Assembly: GCA_964603155.1 (NCBI GenBank)
Contig: CAZRTZ010000048.1
Span: 1 to 20,862 of the forward strand
Direction of reading: 5' to 3'
Source of the DNA: VAUL01 sp964603155
GTDB taxonomy: Bacteria > Desulfobacterota > Desulfuromonadia > Desulfuromonadales > BM103
DNA length: 20,862 nucleotides
The notes under the pieces were generated by a model, which worked only from the letters and a program-made list of their open reading frames with translations, was not told where the DNA came from and did not search any database. This document shows positions 7,039 through 15,866 of this stretch, one piece after another; positions within the stretch are counted from its first letter, which is position 1; each line of letters starts with the position of its first letter. The translations under genes were made by a program, and so were the position numbers.

Positions 7039-8106
7039 ATGGAACGGAAGTCCAGAATCAGCGCCACGCGGCTGATCAGGCTCTTTCCCCTGCTGTTGCT
7101 CGTCGGCGCCTGCGCTACGGGCGCCATCCGGGAGAAGATTCTGAGTCTGCCGCACATCGAGGGCGCGACTCCGGTGGGCCAGGCGGCCTGCTCGGAGTGC
7201 CACGAGGACGCCGCCAAGCAGATGGACAAGACGGTTCACGGCCGTCTTGCCGACTTCGAGCTGATGGGCGGTACCGGCGGCTGCGAAGCATGCCATGGCG
7301 GCGGTAGCCTGCATGTCAAGGCCAGCGACAACGGCAAAATCCTCAAATTCGGGGAGCTGCTCCCCGAGGAGTCCGCCGCCGTCTGCGCCAAGTGCCACAG
7401 CAGCGGCAAGCTGATGGAGTGGACCCACGGCGAGCACGCCCTCGCCGATGTTGCCTGCGGCGACTGCCATTCCCTCCACGGCGGCGAGAAGTTCGCCCTC
7501 AAGAAGCAGGAGCCGGAACTCTGCTACGGCTGTCACCAGGAGCAGATGGCCAAGGCCAACTTCCCCTCGCATCATCCGATCAAGGAAGGGAAGATGGTTT
7601 GCTCTGATTGCCACAATCCGCACGGCGAACTGCAGACCGAAGAACTGTCCCGCGACCTGTGCCTCGAGTGCCATGCCCGCTACCAGGGGCCGTTCGTCTT
7701 CGAGCATGCCCCGGTCGAGGAAGACTGCTCGGTCTGCCATGACCCGCACGGCTCGGTGGCCGACAACCTGCTGCTGCAAAACGAACCCTTCCTGTGCCTG
7801 CAGTGCCACGAGAGCCATTTTCACACCATGCGCATCGGCAGCACCACAGCCAGCTCCAACCTGGCTTTTGATGGCAACAGATTGAATGGCACAGTTCCGG
7901 CCAACAATTCGACCATCGCCTCGACGGGCGCCGGGATTCCGTTTACCAACAGCCACGGCACCGAGGGCTGGAAGATGGCATTCGGTACCAAGTGCACTGT
8001 CTGTCACAGCATGGTACACGGCAGCGACCTGCCGTCGCAGACCACCCCGACCATCGGCAACAACGGCCAGGGTTTCCCCGACGGCGGCAAAGGTCTGACC
8101 CGCTAG
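7039..8106 (+). CDS. Decaheme c-type cytochrome, MtrA/DmsE-like, probable lipoprotein
   Basis: This is a 355-residue exported cytochrome with exactly ten CXXCH heme c motifs. They run from CSECH at residue 51 to CTVCH at residue 319, with a roughly 60-residue gap between the ninth (CLQCH, 253) and tenth. This count and size match the periplasmic decaheme partner (MtrA, DmsE, PioA-like) of outer-membrane electron conduits. The N-terminus has basic residues, a hydrophobic stretch and VGAC ending at C25, a good lipobox, so it is probably lipid-anchored. The ATG at 7039 follows AAAGGAG. An in-frame GTG at 7024 lies upstream of that site and is unlikely. The barrel gene starts 25 nt downstream, so the two form one operon. 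No outer-surface cytochrome (MtrC/OmcB type) is present in the window. Confidence 0.93.
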   Translation: MERKSRISATRLIRLFPLLLLVGACATGAIREKILSLPHIEGATPVGQAACSECHEDAAKQMDKTVHGRLADFELMGGTGGCEACHGGGSLHVKASDNGKILKFGELLPEESAAVCAKCHSSGKLMEWTHGEHALADVACGDCHSLHGGEKFALKKQEPELCYGCHQEQMAKANFPSHHPIKEGKMVCSDCHNPHGELQTEELSRDLCLECHARYQGPFVFEHAPVEEDCSVCHDPHGSVADNLLLQNEPFLCLQCHESHFHTMRIGSTTASSNLAFDGNRLNGTVPANNSTIASTGAGIPFTNSHGTEGWKMAFGTKCTVCHSMVHGSDLPSQTTPTIGNNGQGFPDGGKGLTR

Positions 8107-8131
8107 GAAGCCTTAGAAAGGAGGAGACAAA

Positions 8132-10486
8132 ATGCGATCTATGCAACGACTGCTGGCGGGTCTCCTGATAGCCACGGCCCTTCCGGCCGCCGTCTGGGCG
8201 GCCGAGGTCACCGGCTCTATCGAGGCCGGTGCCGCCGGGGTGGCGACCAAGGACAGCCCGCTGCGCGTCAACGAATACTCGACCATCCGGCCTCAAGACG
8301 GTGCCGGAGCCTATGGCAAGGTCGACCTCAAGGCCCACTCCGGCGGCCTGTCCGTCGATGTCGGCGCCGAAGTTTTCGGCAGCCGCGACCAGAAGTATGA
8401 CCTCAACCTCGATGCTAACCGGATCTTCCGGTTGAAAACCGACTACCAGAAGTATCAACATTGGCTGAGCCATGACCAGATCAACTATCTGGATGCCGCG
8501 ATCCCGCCGGCTCAGGGCGCAGCTGGAGCAACTGTAACACTTGGCCCGAATGTCGTGCCGGGTTTTATCGTGCCGAATACCTACAATCCGGCGACCGGGC
8601 AAGTGACCGTTGGTGCTAACAACGCCACCAGCCAACAGATCGGTCGGGCCAGCGTCTACGGCGAGGATCTGACCCCGGGGGCGGACTTCAACATCCGCTA
8701 CAGCGAATGGGAAAGCCAGGCTGACGTCGCCATTCCGCAACTGCCGAACATCACCCTTCATGCCGGCTTTCGTGAGCAGCGGCGCGAGGGGATCGAGCAG
8801 TCGATCGGCATGAGCAAGTGCACCGCCTGCCATGTGACCGGGCAGGGGCGCGAGGTCGACGAGGAGACCAAGGATCTCTCGGTGGGCGCCACCGGCCGCT
8901 TCGGCCGACTCACCGTCGACTATGCCTTCCTCGACCGGGAGTTCCGCGAACAGGCCGGCGCCCCGATGCGTTGGTACGATCCCGCGCTCTCTCCAGCAGG
9001 GAACTACTTTGCCCCTGGCGGGACCCTGACCCAACGCCCGTTCGACAACCGGTTGTCTTATGAATACTCCGACCGGATGCTCCCTTACGACACCACCCCG
9101 GATTCGGACAAGCAGAGCCACACGCTGAAGGCGCGCTACGACTTTTCCCGCGACACCAGCCTGGTCGGCAGCTACGTGCATGCCAACGTCGACAGCGACA
9201 AGAATAGCGAGCCGGGGATTTTTGTGCTGAATGACGATAATCTCGAGACGGAGTACGACGGCTACGCCTTCAAGTTCGCGACCAAGCTACTGCCACAACT
9301 CAAACTGGCACTGCGCGGCAAGGCGGAAGAGGTCGATGCCGATGATGTGGCGATGACCTATTTCACCATCGGCACGCTGGCGCAACCCAACCTGGGCGGC
9401 AACCTGCCCGGCAACGCTTTTTCAGCCAGCTACGATCCCCTGACCGCCCGCGAAGTCCTGACGCTGGAAGCCGACGCCATTTACCGGCTGACCCCGAAAT
9501 CGTCGGTGAAGGTTGGCTACGAGTATCAGGAAATCGATCGTGACGATGAAGCCTACGACACGACACGCAGCCACACGATCGAGGCGGCCTATCGTGCCAA
9601 GTACAGCAAGTCTTTGAGCACGCAGGTCAGCTACAGCTACGAAAAGATCGACAACCCCTTCCAGCACAACGATGCGGCCGGCTACATCAACCCGGTTACC
9701 GGTCAACCCTACGGGACTAATCAGGATACGACGGCACTGGTTGGCACCGGCAACCTCTACGGCACGCAGTTCTACGATCTGCGTCAGACCGATCTGAGCA
9801 ACCTGCCGGAAGACGTGCACGAAGGGAAGGCCTCGGTGACCTGGTCGCCGCAGCCGAATCTTTCCGCGACCGTCAGCTATCGCATCAAGTTGGAGGACAA
9901 CGAACTCGACCGTTCGGAATGGGAGCAGACGACCCACAGCCCGTCGCTCTCCCTTTGGTATGCGCCGACCGGTGACCTGAGCTTCACCTTCGCCTACAAT
10001 TATTTTGCCCAGGCGACGGAGGCCAGGTTCTGCCAGGGCTGGTACGATGGCTGAGCGGGCGTAATCGTATCGTCCCAGTTTGGGGCGACCTGTGATGACA
10101 CCGAGTACAACACCGACGTTCACACCATCAGCCTGGCAGCCGATTATGCCGCTACCGAAAAACTTGACCTGCGCGCCGCTGTCAGCTTCAGCGACGCCCG
10201 CGCCGACTGGAGCAGCCTGTCCATCGGCTACCCCGCCGGGGTGGTCACCGACCCGGTTCTATGGAAGCTGTATGATCCGGCCAGCCTGTCGACCATCACC
10301 GACTATTCCGATCTGCACTACCAGCAGACCGAACTGTCCTTGGGCGGCACCTACCAGATCACCCCGCAGTTCTACGTGGCCGCCCAAGCCGACTACGAGA
10401 TCTACAAGGATAAGGATCCCTACGTCTACGGTGATCTCGATGGCGACACCTGGAGCGGCTACCTGGGGGTCGGTTACAAGTTCTGA
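8132..10486 (+). CDS. MtrB/PioB-like outer-membrane beta-barrel, candidate selenoprotein (UGA = Sec641)
   Basis: Read through the single in-frame UGA at 10052-10054, this gene encodes 784 residues. A signal peptide (cleavage near AVWA-AE, residue 23) is followed by alternating amphipathic strands and long Asp/Tyr-rich loops. The protein ends LGVGYKF, the terminal Phe of outer-membrane barrels. Stopping at the UGA would give 640 residues without the last strands or that signal. Barrels of this family surround a decaheme cytochrome and carry electrons across the outer membrane; the decaheme gene is directly upstream. One CTACH heme-type motif lies at 230-234. C634, Sec641 and C654 lie in a predicted extracellular loop between strands LSFTFAYNYFAQ and HTISLAADY. 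A SECIS-like hairpin follows the UGA, and selA/selB are downstream. The alternative is a pseudogene made by a nonsense mutation. The start ATG follows AAAGGAGGAG. Confidence 0.85.
10061..10099 (+). promoter_or_regulatory. Candidate bacterial SECIS element
   Basis: Directly after the in-frame UGA, UCGUCCCA (10070-10077) pairs with UGGGGCGA (10081-10088). This gives 8 bp with one U-G wobble and a loop GUU (10078-10080). There are 23 nt between the UGA and the loop, and the first loop base is G. This meets the published bacterial SECIS pattern: apical loop 16-37 nt from the UGA, with G among the first loop bases. A lower helix, GUAAUC (10061-10066) with GAUGAC (10094-10099), can add five pairs around one mismatch. 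SelB, encoded downstream, would bind the loop. Confidence 0.75.
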
Positions 10487-10513
10487 TCGCAACACCAGTA
10501 ATCCAGGCACGAC

Positions 10514-10539
10514 CGGCCCGGCGGGAAACCGCCGGGCCG
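10514..10539 (+). terminator. Strong GC hairpin after the barrel gene
   Basis: A perfect 11-bp stem, CGGCCCGGCGG (10514-10524) with CCGCCGGGCCG (10529-10539), closes a GAAA tetraloop 28 nt after the barrel stop codon. Only a poor pyrimidine tract (CTTCTT) follows, so it may be a weak or factor-assisted terminator or an mRNA-stabilising hairpin. It partly separates the barrel gene from selA. Confidence 0.6.
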
Positions 10540-10607
10540 CTTCTTCACCAACCCGGCAATTCCTGGCCAATCAGGCGAAGAATCACTTGTGAGCCATTCA
10601 TGACCAT

Positions 10608-10613
10608 TATAAG
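10608..10613 (+). promoter_or_regulatory. Possible -10 element of selA
   Basis: TATAAG lies 9 bp before the selA ATG, with CTTGTG 16 bp further upstream. Transcription from it would begin almost at the start codon and give a leaderless or nearly leaderless mRNA. The absence of any Shine-Dalgarno sequence before selA agrees with this. It may also be coincidence. Confidence 0.3.
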
Positions 10614-10622
10614 ATTCCCGCC

Positions 10623-12023
10623 ATGACCGACCGCCGCGCCCTCCTTCGCCAGCTTCCCGCCATCGACCGGCTGCTCAACACCCCGCCGCTTGCCGAACTG
10701 GCGGCCCGCCATCCGCATGCGCAGCTGCGCGAGGCGGCCCAGCGCGCGGTCGAGGAGCTGCGTGTCCAACTCCTCGACGAACGGGCTCCGCTCCCGGATC
10801 TCGAGCCGGTCGCAGTCGCCCGGCGTGCGGGGGAGATCCTGGGCGATTTGGAAACCCCGTCGCTGCGCCGGGTGCTGAACCTGACCGGCACGGTGCTGCA
10901 CACCAACCTGGGCCGCGCGCCGCTGGCCGCAAGCGCCCTGCAGGCGGTGACTGACGTGGCCTGTGGCTATGCGACGCTGGAGTACGATCTGGCCGCCGGC
11001 CAGCGCGGCGAGCGCCACGTCCATGTGGAGGAGCTGCTCTGCCGCCTGACCGGGGCGGAGGCGGCCCTGGCGGTGAACAACAATGCCGGCGCGGTGCTGC
11101 TCGCTCTTGCCGCCCTGGCCGGCGGCAAAAGCGCCCTGGTGTCGCGCGGCGAGCTGATCGAGATCGGCGGCTCGTTCCGCATCCCCGAGGTGATGGCGGC
11201 GGGCGGCGTGAAGCTGGTCGAGGTCGGCGCCACCAACAAGACTCACCTCAAGGATTTCGCGCAGGCGATCGGAAGCGACACCGCCCTGATCCTCAAGGTG
11301 CACACCAGCAACTACCGCATTCTCGGCTTCACCGCCAGCGTCTCCGGCGAGGAGCTGGCCACCCTGGGGAGGGAGCGAGGGGTCCCGGTGCTCGAGGACC
11401 TCGGCAGCGGCCTGCTGATCGACCTCTCTCCCTTCGGCCTGCCGCGCGAGCCGACCGTGCGCGAGACGCTGGCGAACGGCATCGACCTGGTCACCTTCAG
11501 CGGCGACAAGCTCCTCGGCGGTCCCCAGGCCGGGCTGATTGCCGGGCGCAAGGACCTCGTTGCTCGCCTGAAGAAACATCCGCTGGCCCGCGCCCTGCGC
11601 CTCGACAAGATGACTCTCGCCGCCCTGGAGGCCACCCTGCGCCTCTACCTCGACCCGCAGCGGGCCATGCGCGAGGTGCCGACCCTGCGCCTCCTGGCTT
11701 CGAGCGCCGACGAACTGCAGAACCGCTGCGCGGAACTTCTGCCGCAGCTGCAGACGGCGACGGGGGAGCGGGCAGATCTCGAGGTCGTCGCCGCCACGGC
11801 CACCGTCGGCGGCGGGGCCATGCCGCTGGCCGAACTCCCCGGCTTTGCGCTCGCCGTCACTCCCCGGCACCTCTCGGCGCAGCAGTTGGCCGAACGGCTG
11901 CGAGCAACCGAACCGCCGGTCGTCGCCCGTATCCAGGAGGACCGCCTGCTGCTCGACCCGCGCACCCTGCTGCCGGGGGAGGAAGCGCTGCTGGCGGTGG
12001 CGCTGGGGGCGGCGTTGAGCTGA
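10623..12023 (+). CDS. selA: L-seryl-tRNA(Sec) selenium transferase
   Basis: This is a 466-residue PLP enzyme that converts Ser-tRNA(Sec) to Sec-tRNA(Sec) using selenophosphate. The N-terminal segment LLRQLPAIDRLLNTPPLAEL is typical of the tRNA-binding region of bacterial SelA. LNLTGTVLHTNLGRAPL, EALLCRLTGAEAALAVNNNAGAV-type residues and ATNKTHLKDF follow. The PLP lysine is K296 in VTFSGDKLLGGPQAG, matching the E. coli position within one residue. Length is normal. There is no evident ribosome-binding site before the ATG at 10623, but the family N-terminus begins here. selB follows after 7 nt, so the two form an operon. selD, which makes selenophosphate, is not in the window. Confidence 0.97.
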   Translation: MTDRRALLRQLPAIDRLLNTPPLAELAARHPHAQLREAAQRAVEELRVQLLDERAPLPDLEPVAVARRAGEILGDLETPSLRRVLNLTGTVLHTNLGRAPLAASALQAVTDVACGYATLEYDLAAGQRGERHVHVEELLCRLTGAEAALAVNNNAGAVLLALAALAGGKSALVSRGELIEIGGSFRIPEVMAAGGVKLVEVGATNKTHLKDFAQAIGSDTALILKVHTSNYRILGFTASVSGEELATLGRERGVPVLEDLGSGLLIDLSPFGLPREPTVRETLANGIDLVTFSGDKLLGGPQAGLIAGRKDLVARLKKHPLARALRLDKMTLAALEATLRLYLDPQRAMREVPTLRLLASSADELQNRCAELLPQLQTATGERADLEVVAATATVGGGAMPLAELPGFALAVTPRHLSAQQLAERLRATEPPVVARIQEDRLLLDPRTLLPGEEALLAVALGAALS

Positions 12024-12030
12024 CCTCTTC

Positions 12031-13941
<1,911 letters not shown>

Positions 13942-13978
13942 GCGGATGGCTGCGCCCGCAAAGGGGCGGCGCCGAAAG

Positions 13979-14013
13979 AAAAAAAGGGGTCGACCATTTC
14001 TGGTCAACCCCTT
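13979..14013 (-). terminator. Intrinsic terminator of tRNA-Phe
   Basis: On the minus strand, AAGGGGT (14013-14007) and GACCA pair with TGGTC and ACCCCTT (ending at 13984) around one A-C mismatch and a 4-nt loop. A run of seven T residues follows (13985-13979). It is 9 nt downstream of the tRNA-Phe 3' end. The hairpin also lies after selB but lacks a good T tract in that direction. Confidence 0.85.
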
Positions 14014-14021
14014 GATCTTTC

Positions 14022-14097
14022 TGGTGCCTGGGGACGGAATTGAACCGCCGACACGTGGATTTTCAGTCCACTGCTCTACCTACTGAGCTACCCAGGC
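14022..14097 (-). tRNA. tRNA-Phe (anticodon GAA)
   Basis: This is a 76-nt cloverleaf with encoded CCA on the minus strand. The acceptor is GCCTGGG/CCCAGGC with discriminator A. The D arm is GCTC/GAGC. The anticodon stem GTGGA/TCCAC holds loop CTGAAAA (anticodon GAA). The T arm is GGCGG/CCGTC with loop TTCAATT. It has its own promoter and terminator. Its position next to an attenuator that senses Phe/Tyr supply is notable but may be accidental. Confidence 0.97.
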
Positions 14098-14109
14098 AGG
14101 AAGATGCTT

Positions 14110-14139
14110 TTGATAGCGGAAAGCGCCTGGCGTTGTCAA
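14110..14139 (-). promoter_or_regulatory. Promoter of tRNA-Phe
   Basis: On the minus strand, a near-perfect pair TTGACA (14139-14134) and TATCAA (14115-14110), with an 18-bp spacer, places the transcription start a few bases before the tRNA 5' end at 14097. This is the expected layout for a stable-RNA promoter. Confidence 0.75.
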
Positions 14140-14228
14140 GCGAAAAGGAACAGCAGGTTTTTTATGCGCTTGCGTCGGCGTCGGCTTTTTGCTAAGAAGG
14201 AAAAATATCTTTGCGGAGCGATTCACCC

Positions 14229-14315
14229 ATGACTTATGGCAACTGGTTTTACGCGGGCTTTTTCTTTGGGTTTACCGGCTATTTTGGCCGGCCTGCCCGG
14301 GGACTGGTCTGCTGA
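14229..14315 (+). CDS. Aromatic-residue leader peptide of the DAHP synthase gene
   Basis: This short open frame of 28 residues begins MTYGNWFYAGFFFGFTGYF and ends GLVC, with TGA at 14313-14315. It contains seven Phe, three Tyr and one Trp, all in the first 19 residues, which is far above chance. A GGAG sequence (14215-14218) lies 10 nt upstream. It is 166 bp before a DAHP synthase gene and is followed by an attenuator. It resembles the pheL-type leaders used to sense charged aromatic tRNAs. The peptide itself probably has no function; stalling at its codons is the signal. A weak TTGCGT/TAAGAA pair (14170-14198) could be the promoter. Confidence 0.85.
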   Translation: MTYGNWFYAGFFFGFTGYFGRPARGLVC

Positions 14316-14379
14316 CGGTTGCGGTCGACGTCAACACCAGACAAACCACGGGCAGGCTTCGCGCCACCCGTGGTTTTTT
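14291..14379 (+). promoter_or_regulatory. Transcription attenuator with mutually exclusive hairpins
   Basis: The terminator is AACCACGGG (14344-14352) paired with CCCGTGGTT (14367-14375), running into six T residues (14374-14379). The competing pairing is GCCTGCCCG (14291-14299, last codons of the leader) with CGGGCAGGC (14349-14357), 9 bp and perfect, which consumes part of the terminator's 5' arm. Between them CTGGT/ACCAG (14304-14308, 14336-14340) and TGACG/CGTCA (14313-14317, 14329-14333) form a hairpin that would stack inside the antiterminator. A ribosome stalled at the Phe/Tyr codons leaves 14291-14299 free (read-through). One that reaches the stop codon covers it (termination). Confidence 0.85.
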
Positions 14380-14481
14380 CGTTTCGGGCGTTGCTGAGCG
14401 AAAAGGCCGTCGGGGGTGCCGGGCGGCCTTCCACCGTTCACGGACCGCAACCGGTCCCAACCACCGAAAAGGAGTAAGACC

Positions 14482-15501
14482 ATGATCATCGTCATGAAGC
14501 AGGGGGCCGGCAAGGAGGCGCTGGCCGAAGTCAAAAAGCGCATCAAGGAGCTTGGCTACAAGCCGCACGTCATCCACGGCGAGACCCGCGATGTGGTCGG
14601 CGCGGTCGGCGACGAGCGCGGCAAGGCTGTGCTGCAGTCGCTGGAATCGCTCCCCGGCGTGGAGAGCGTGGTGCCGATCCTCAAGCCGTACAAGCTGGCC
14701 AGCCGCGAGGTCAAGCCCGAGCCTAGCTGTTTCGAGATCGCTCCGGGGCTGACCATTGGCGGCGACCGGATCGTGGTCATGGCCGGGCCCTGCTCGGTGG
14801 AGAGCGAAACGCAGATCGTCGAAACCGCCCTCGCCGTCAAGGCGGCCGGTGCGACCGTTTTGCGCGGCGGGGCGTTCAAGCCGCGCACCAGCCCCTATTC
14901 CTTCCAGGGGATGGAGGAGGACGGCCTCAAACTGCTGGCCAAGGCGCGCGAAGCCAGCGGGTTGCCGATCGTCACCGAAGTGGTCAACCCCGGCGATGTC
15001 GAACTGGTGGCGCGCTACGCCGACATCCTGCAGATCGGTGCGCGCAACGTGCAGAACTTCGCCCTGCTCAAGACCGTTGGCCGCATCGACAAGCCGATCC
15101 TGCTCAAGCGCGGCATGGCCACCACCATCCAGGAATACCTGATGAGCGCCGAGTACATTCTTGCCGAGGGGAACCGCCGGGTGATCCTCTGCGAGCGCGG
15201 CATCCGCACCTTCGAGACCGCCACCCGCAACACCCTGGACATTGCCGCCGTCCCGGTGCTCAAGAGCCTGACGCACCTGCCGGTGGTCGTCGACCCCTCC
15301 CATGCCACCGGCCATGCCCCTCTGGTGCCGTCGATGTGCTACGCCTCGGTGGCGGCCGGAGCCGACGGCCTGATCGTCGAGGTGCATCCCTGCCCGGAAA
15401 AGGCCGCCAGCGACGGCCCGCAATCGTTGCGCCCGGCCGAGTTCGCAACGATGATGGCCAAGCTGCGGGCGTTCGTGGCGGTGACCGGGAAGCAGCTGTA
15501 A
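14482..15501 (+). CDS. aroF: 3-deoxy-7-phosphoheptulonate (DAHP) synthase, class I-beta
   Basis: This 339-residue enzyme condenses phosphoenolpyruvate and erythrose 4-phosphate in the first step of the shikimate pathway. The N-terminal 70 residues form a small ferredoxin/ACT-like domain (MIIVMKQGAGKEALAEVKKR), as in Thermotoga-type enzymes, where it mediates feedback control. The barrel shows VVMAGPCSVES, LRGGAFKPRTSPYSFQG, LLKRGMATTIQEYLMSAEYI, CERGIRTFETATRNTLD and VVDPSHATGHAPL, with the metal and substrate ligands in C, H, E and D residues. The ATG at 14482 has a good AAAGGAG. The upstream leader peptide and attenuator indicate control by aromatic amino acid supply. Confidence 0.95.
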   Translation: MIIVMKQGAGKEALAEVKKRIKELGYKPHVIHGETRDVVGAVGDERGKAVLQSLESLPGVESVVPILKPYKLASREVKPEPSCFEIAPGLTIGGDRIVVMAGPCSVESETQIVETALAVKAAGATVLRGGAFKPRTSPYSFQGMEEDGLKLLAKAREASGLPIVTEVVNPGDVELVARYADILQIGARNVQNFALLKTVGRIDKPILLKRGMATTIQEYLMSAEYILAEGNRRVILCERGIRTFETATRNTLDIAAVPVLKSLTHLPVVVDPSHATGHAPLVPSMCYASVAAGADGLIVEVHPCPEKAASDGPQSLRPAEFATMMAKLRAFVAVTGKQL

Positions 15502-15523
15502 ACCGTTTGCCTGGAGAACTTCG

Positions 15524-15790
15524 ATGTATCTGATCCCGTTGAACCAGCTGGAAAGCGTCGAACTGGTCATTCATGCCCTGCGTGCCGCCGGTGGCGCCGC
15601 CGACTGCTCGGCCTGCCCGGTGCGCAAGGTCTGCACCCGGCAGTGCCTGGCGGTTGCCGACGGCATCGAGCGCCTGCTCTCGACCAGCAGCCTGCCGAGC
15701 CTCGCCCCGGAGGCAGGGGAAGCGGCCAGCGAGCCCCCCCCGGAGCCTGGCCCGGCTGGCGGCCGGCCGTCTTTAAAGCTCGTCAAGTAG
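15524..15790 (+). CDS. Small cysteine-rich protein of unknown function
   Basis: This is an 88-residue protein whose first 50 residues look folded, with DCSACPVRKVCTRQC near residues 27-41. Four cysteines in the pattern C-x2-C-x5-C-x3-C could bind zinc or an Fe-S cluster. The last 35 residues are Pro/Glu/Ala-rich and probably disordered. The ATG follows GGAG with 8-nt spacing and lies 22 bp after aroF, so it is likely cotranscribed. No family is recognised. Confidence 0.75.
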   Translation: MYLIPLNQLESVELVIHALRAAGGAADCSACPVRKVCTRQCLAVADGIERLLSTSSLPSLAPEAGEAASEPPPEPGPAGGRPSLKLVK

Positions 15791-15866
15791 CCGGTGTTCC
15801 AGCGCCTCCACCCTTGGCAGAATGGCCAAAAACGGGTATGGTAGGCGCCGCTTTGCGGAGGCTGCC

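Noticed and set aside
8132..10054. Barrel gene as an ordinary 640-residue protein ending at UGA
   Set aside because: The product would lack the final strands and the C-terminal Phe signal. The same frame continues with barrel-like sequence to 10486, and a SECIS-like hairpin follows the UGA.
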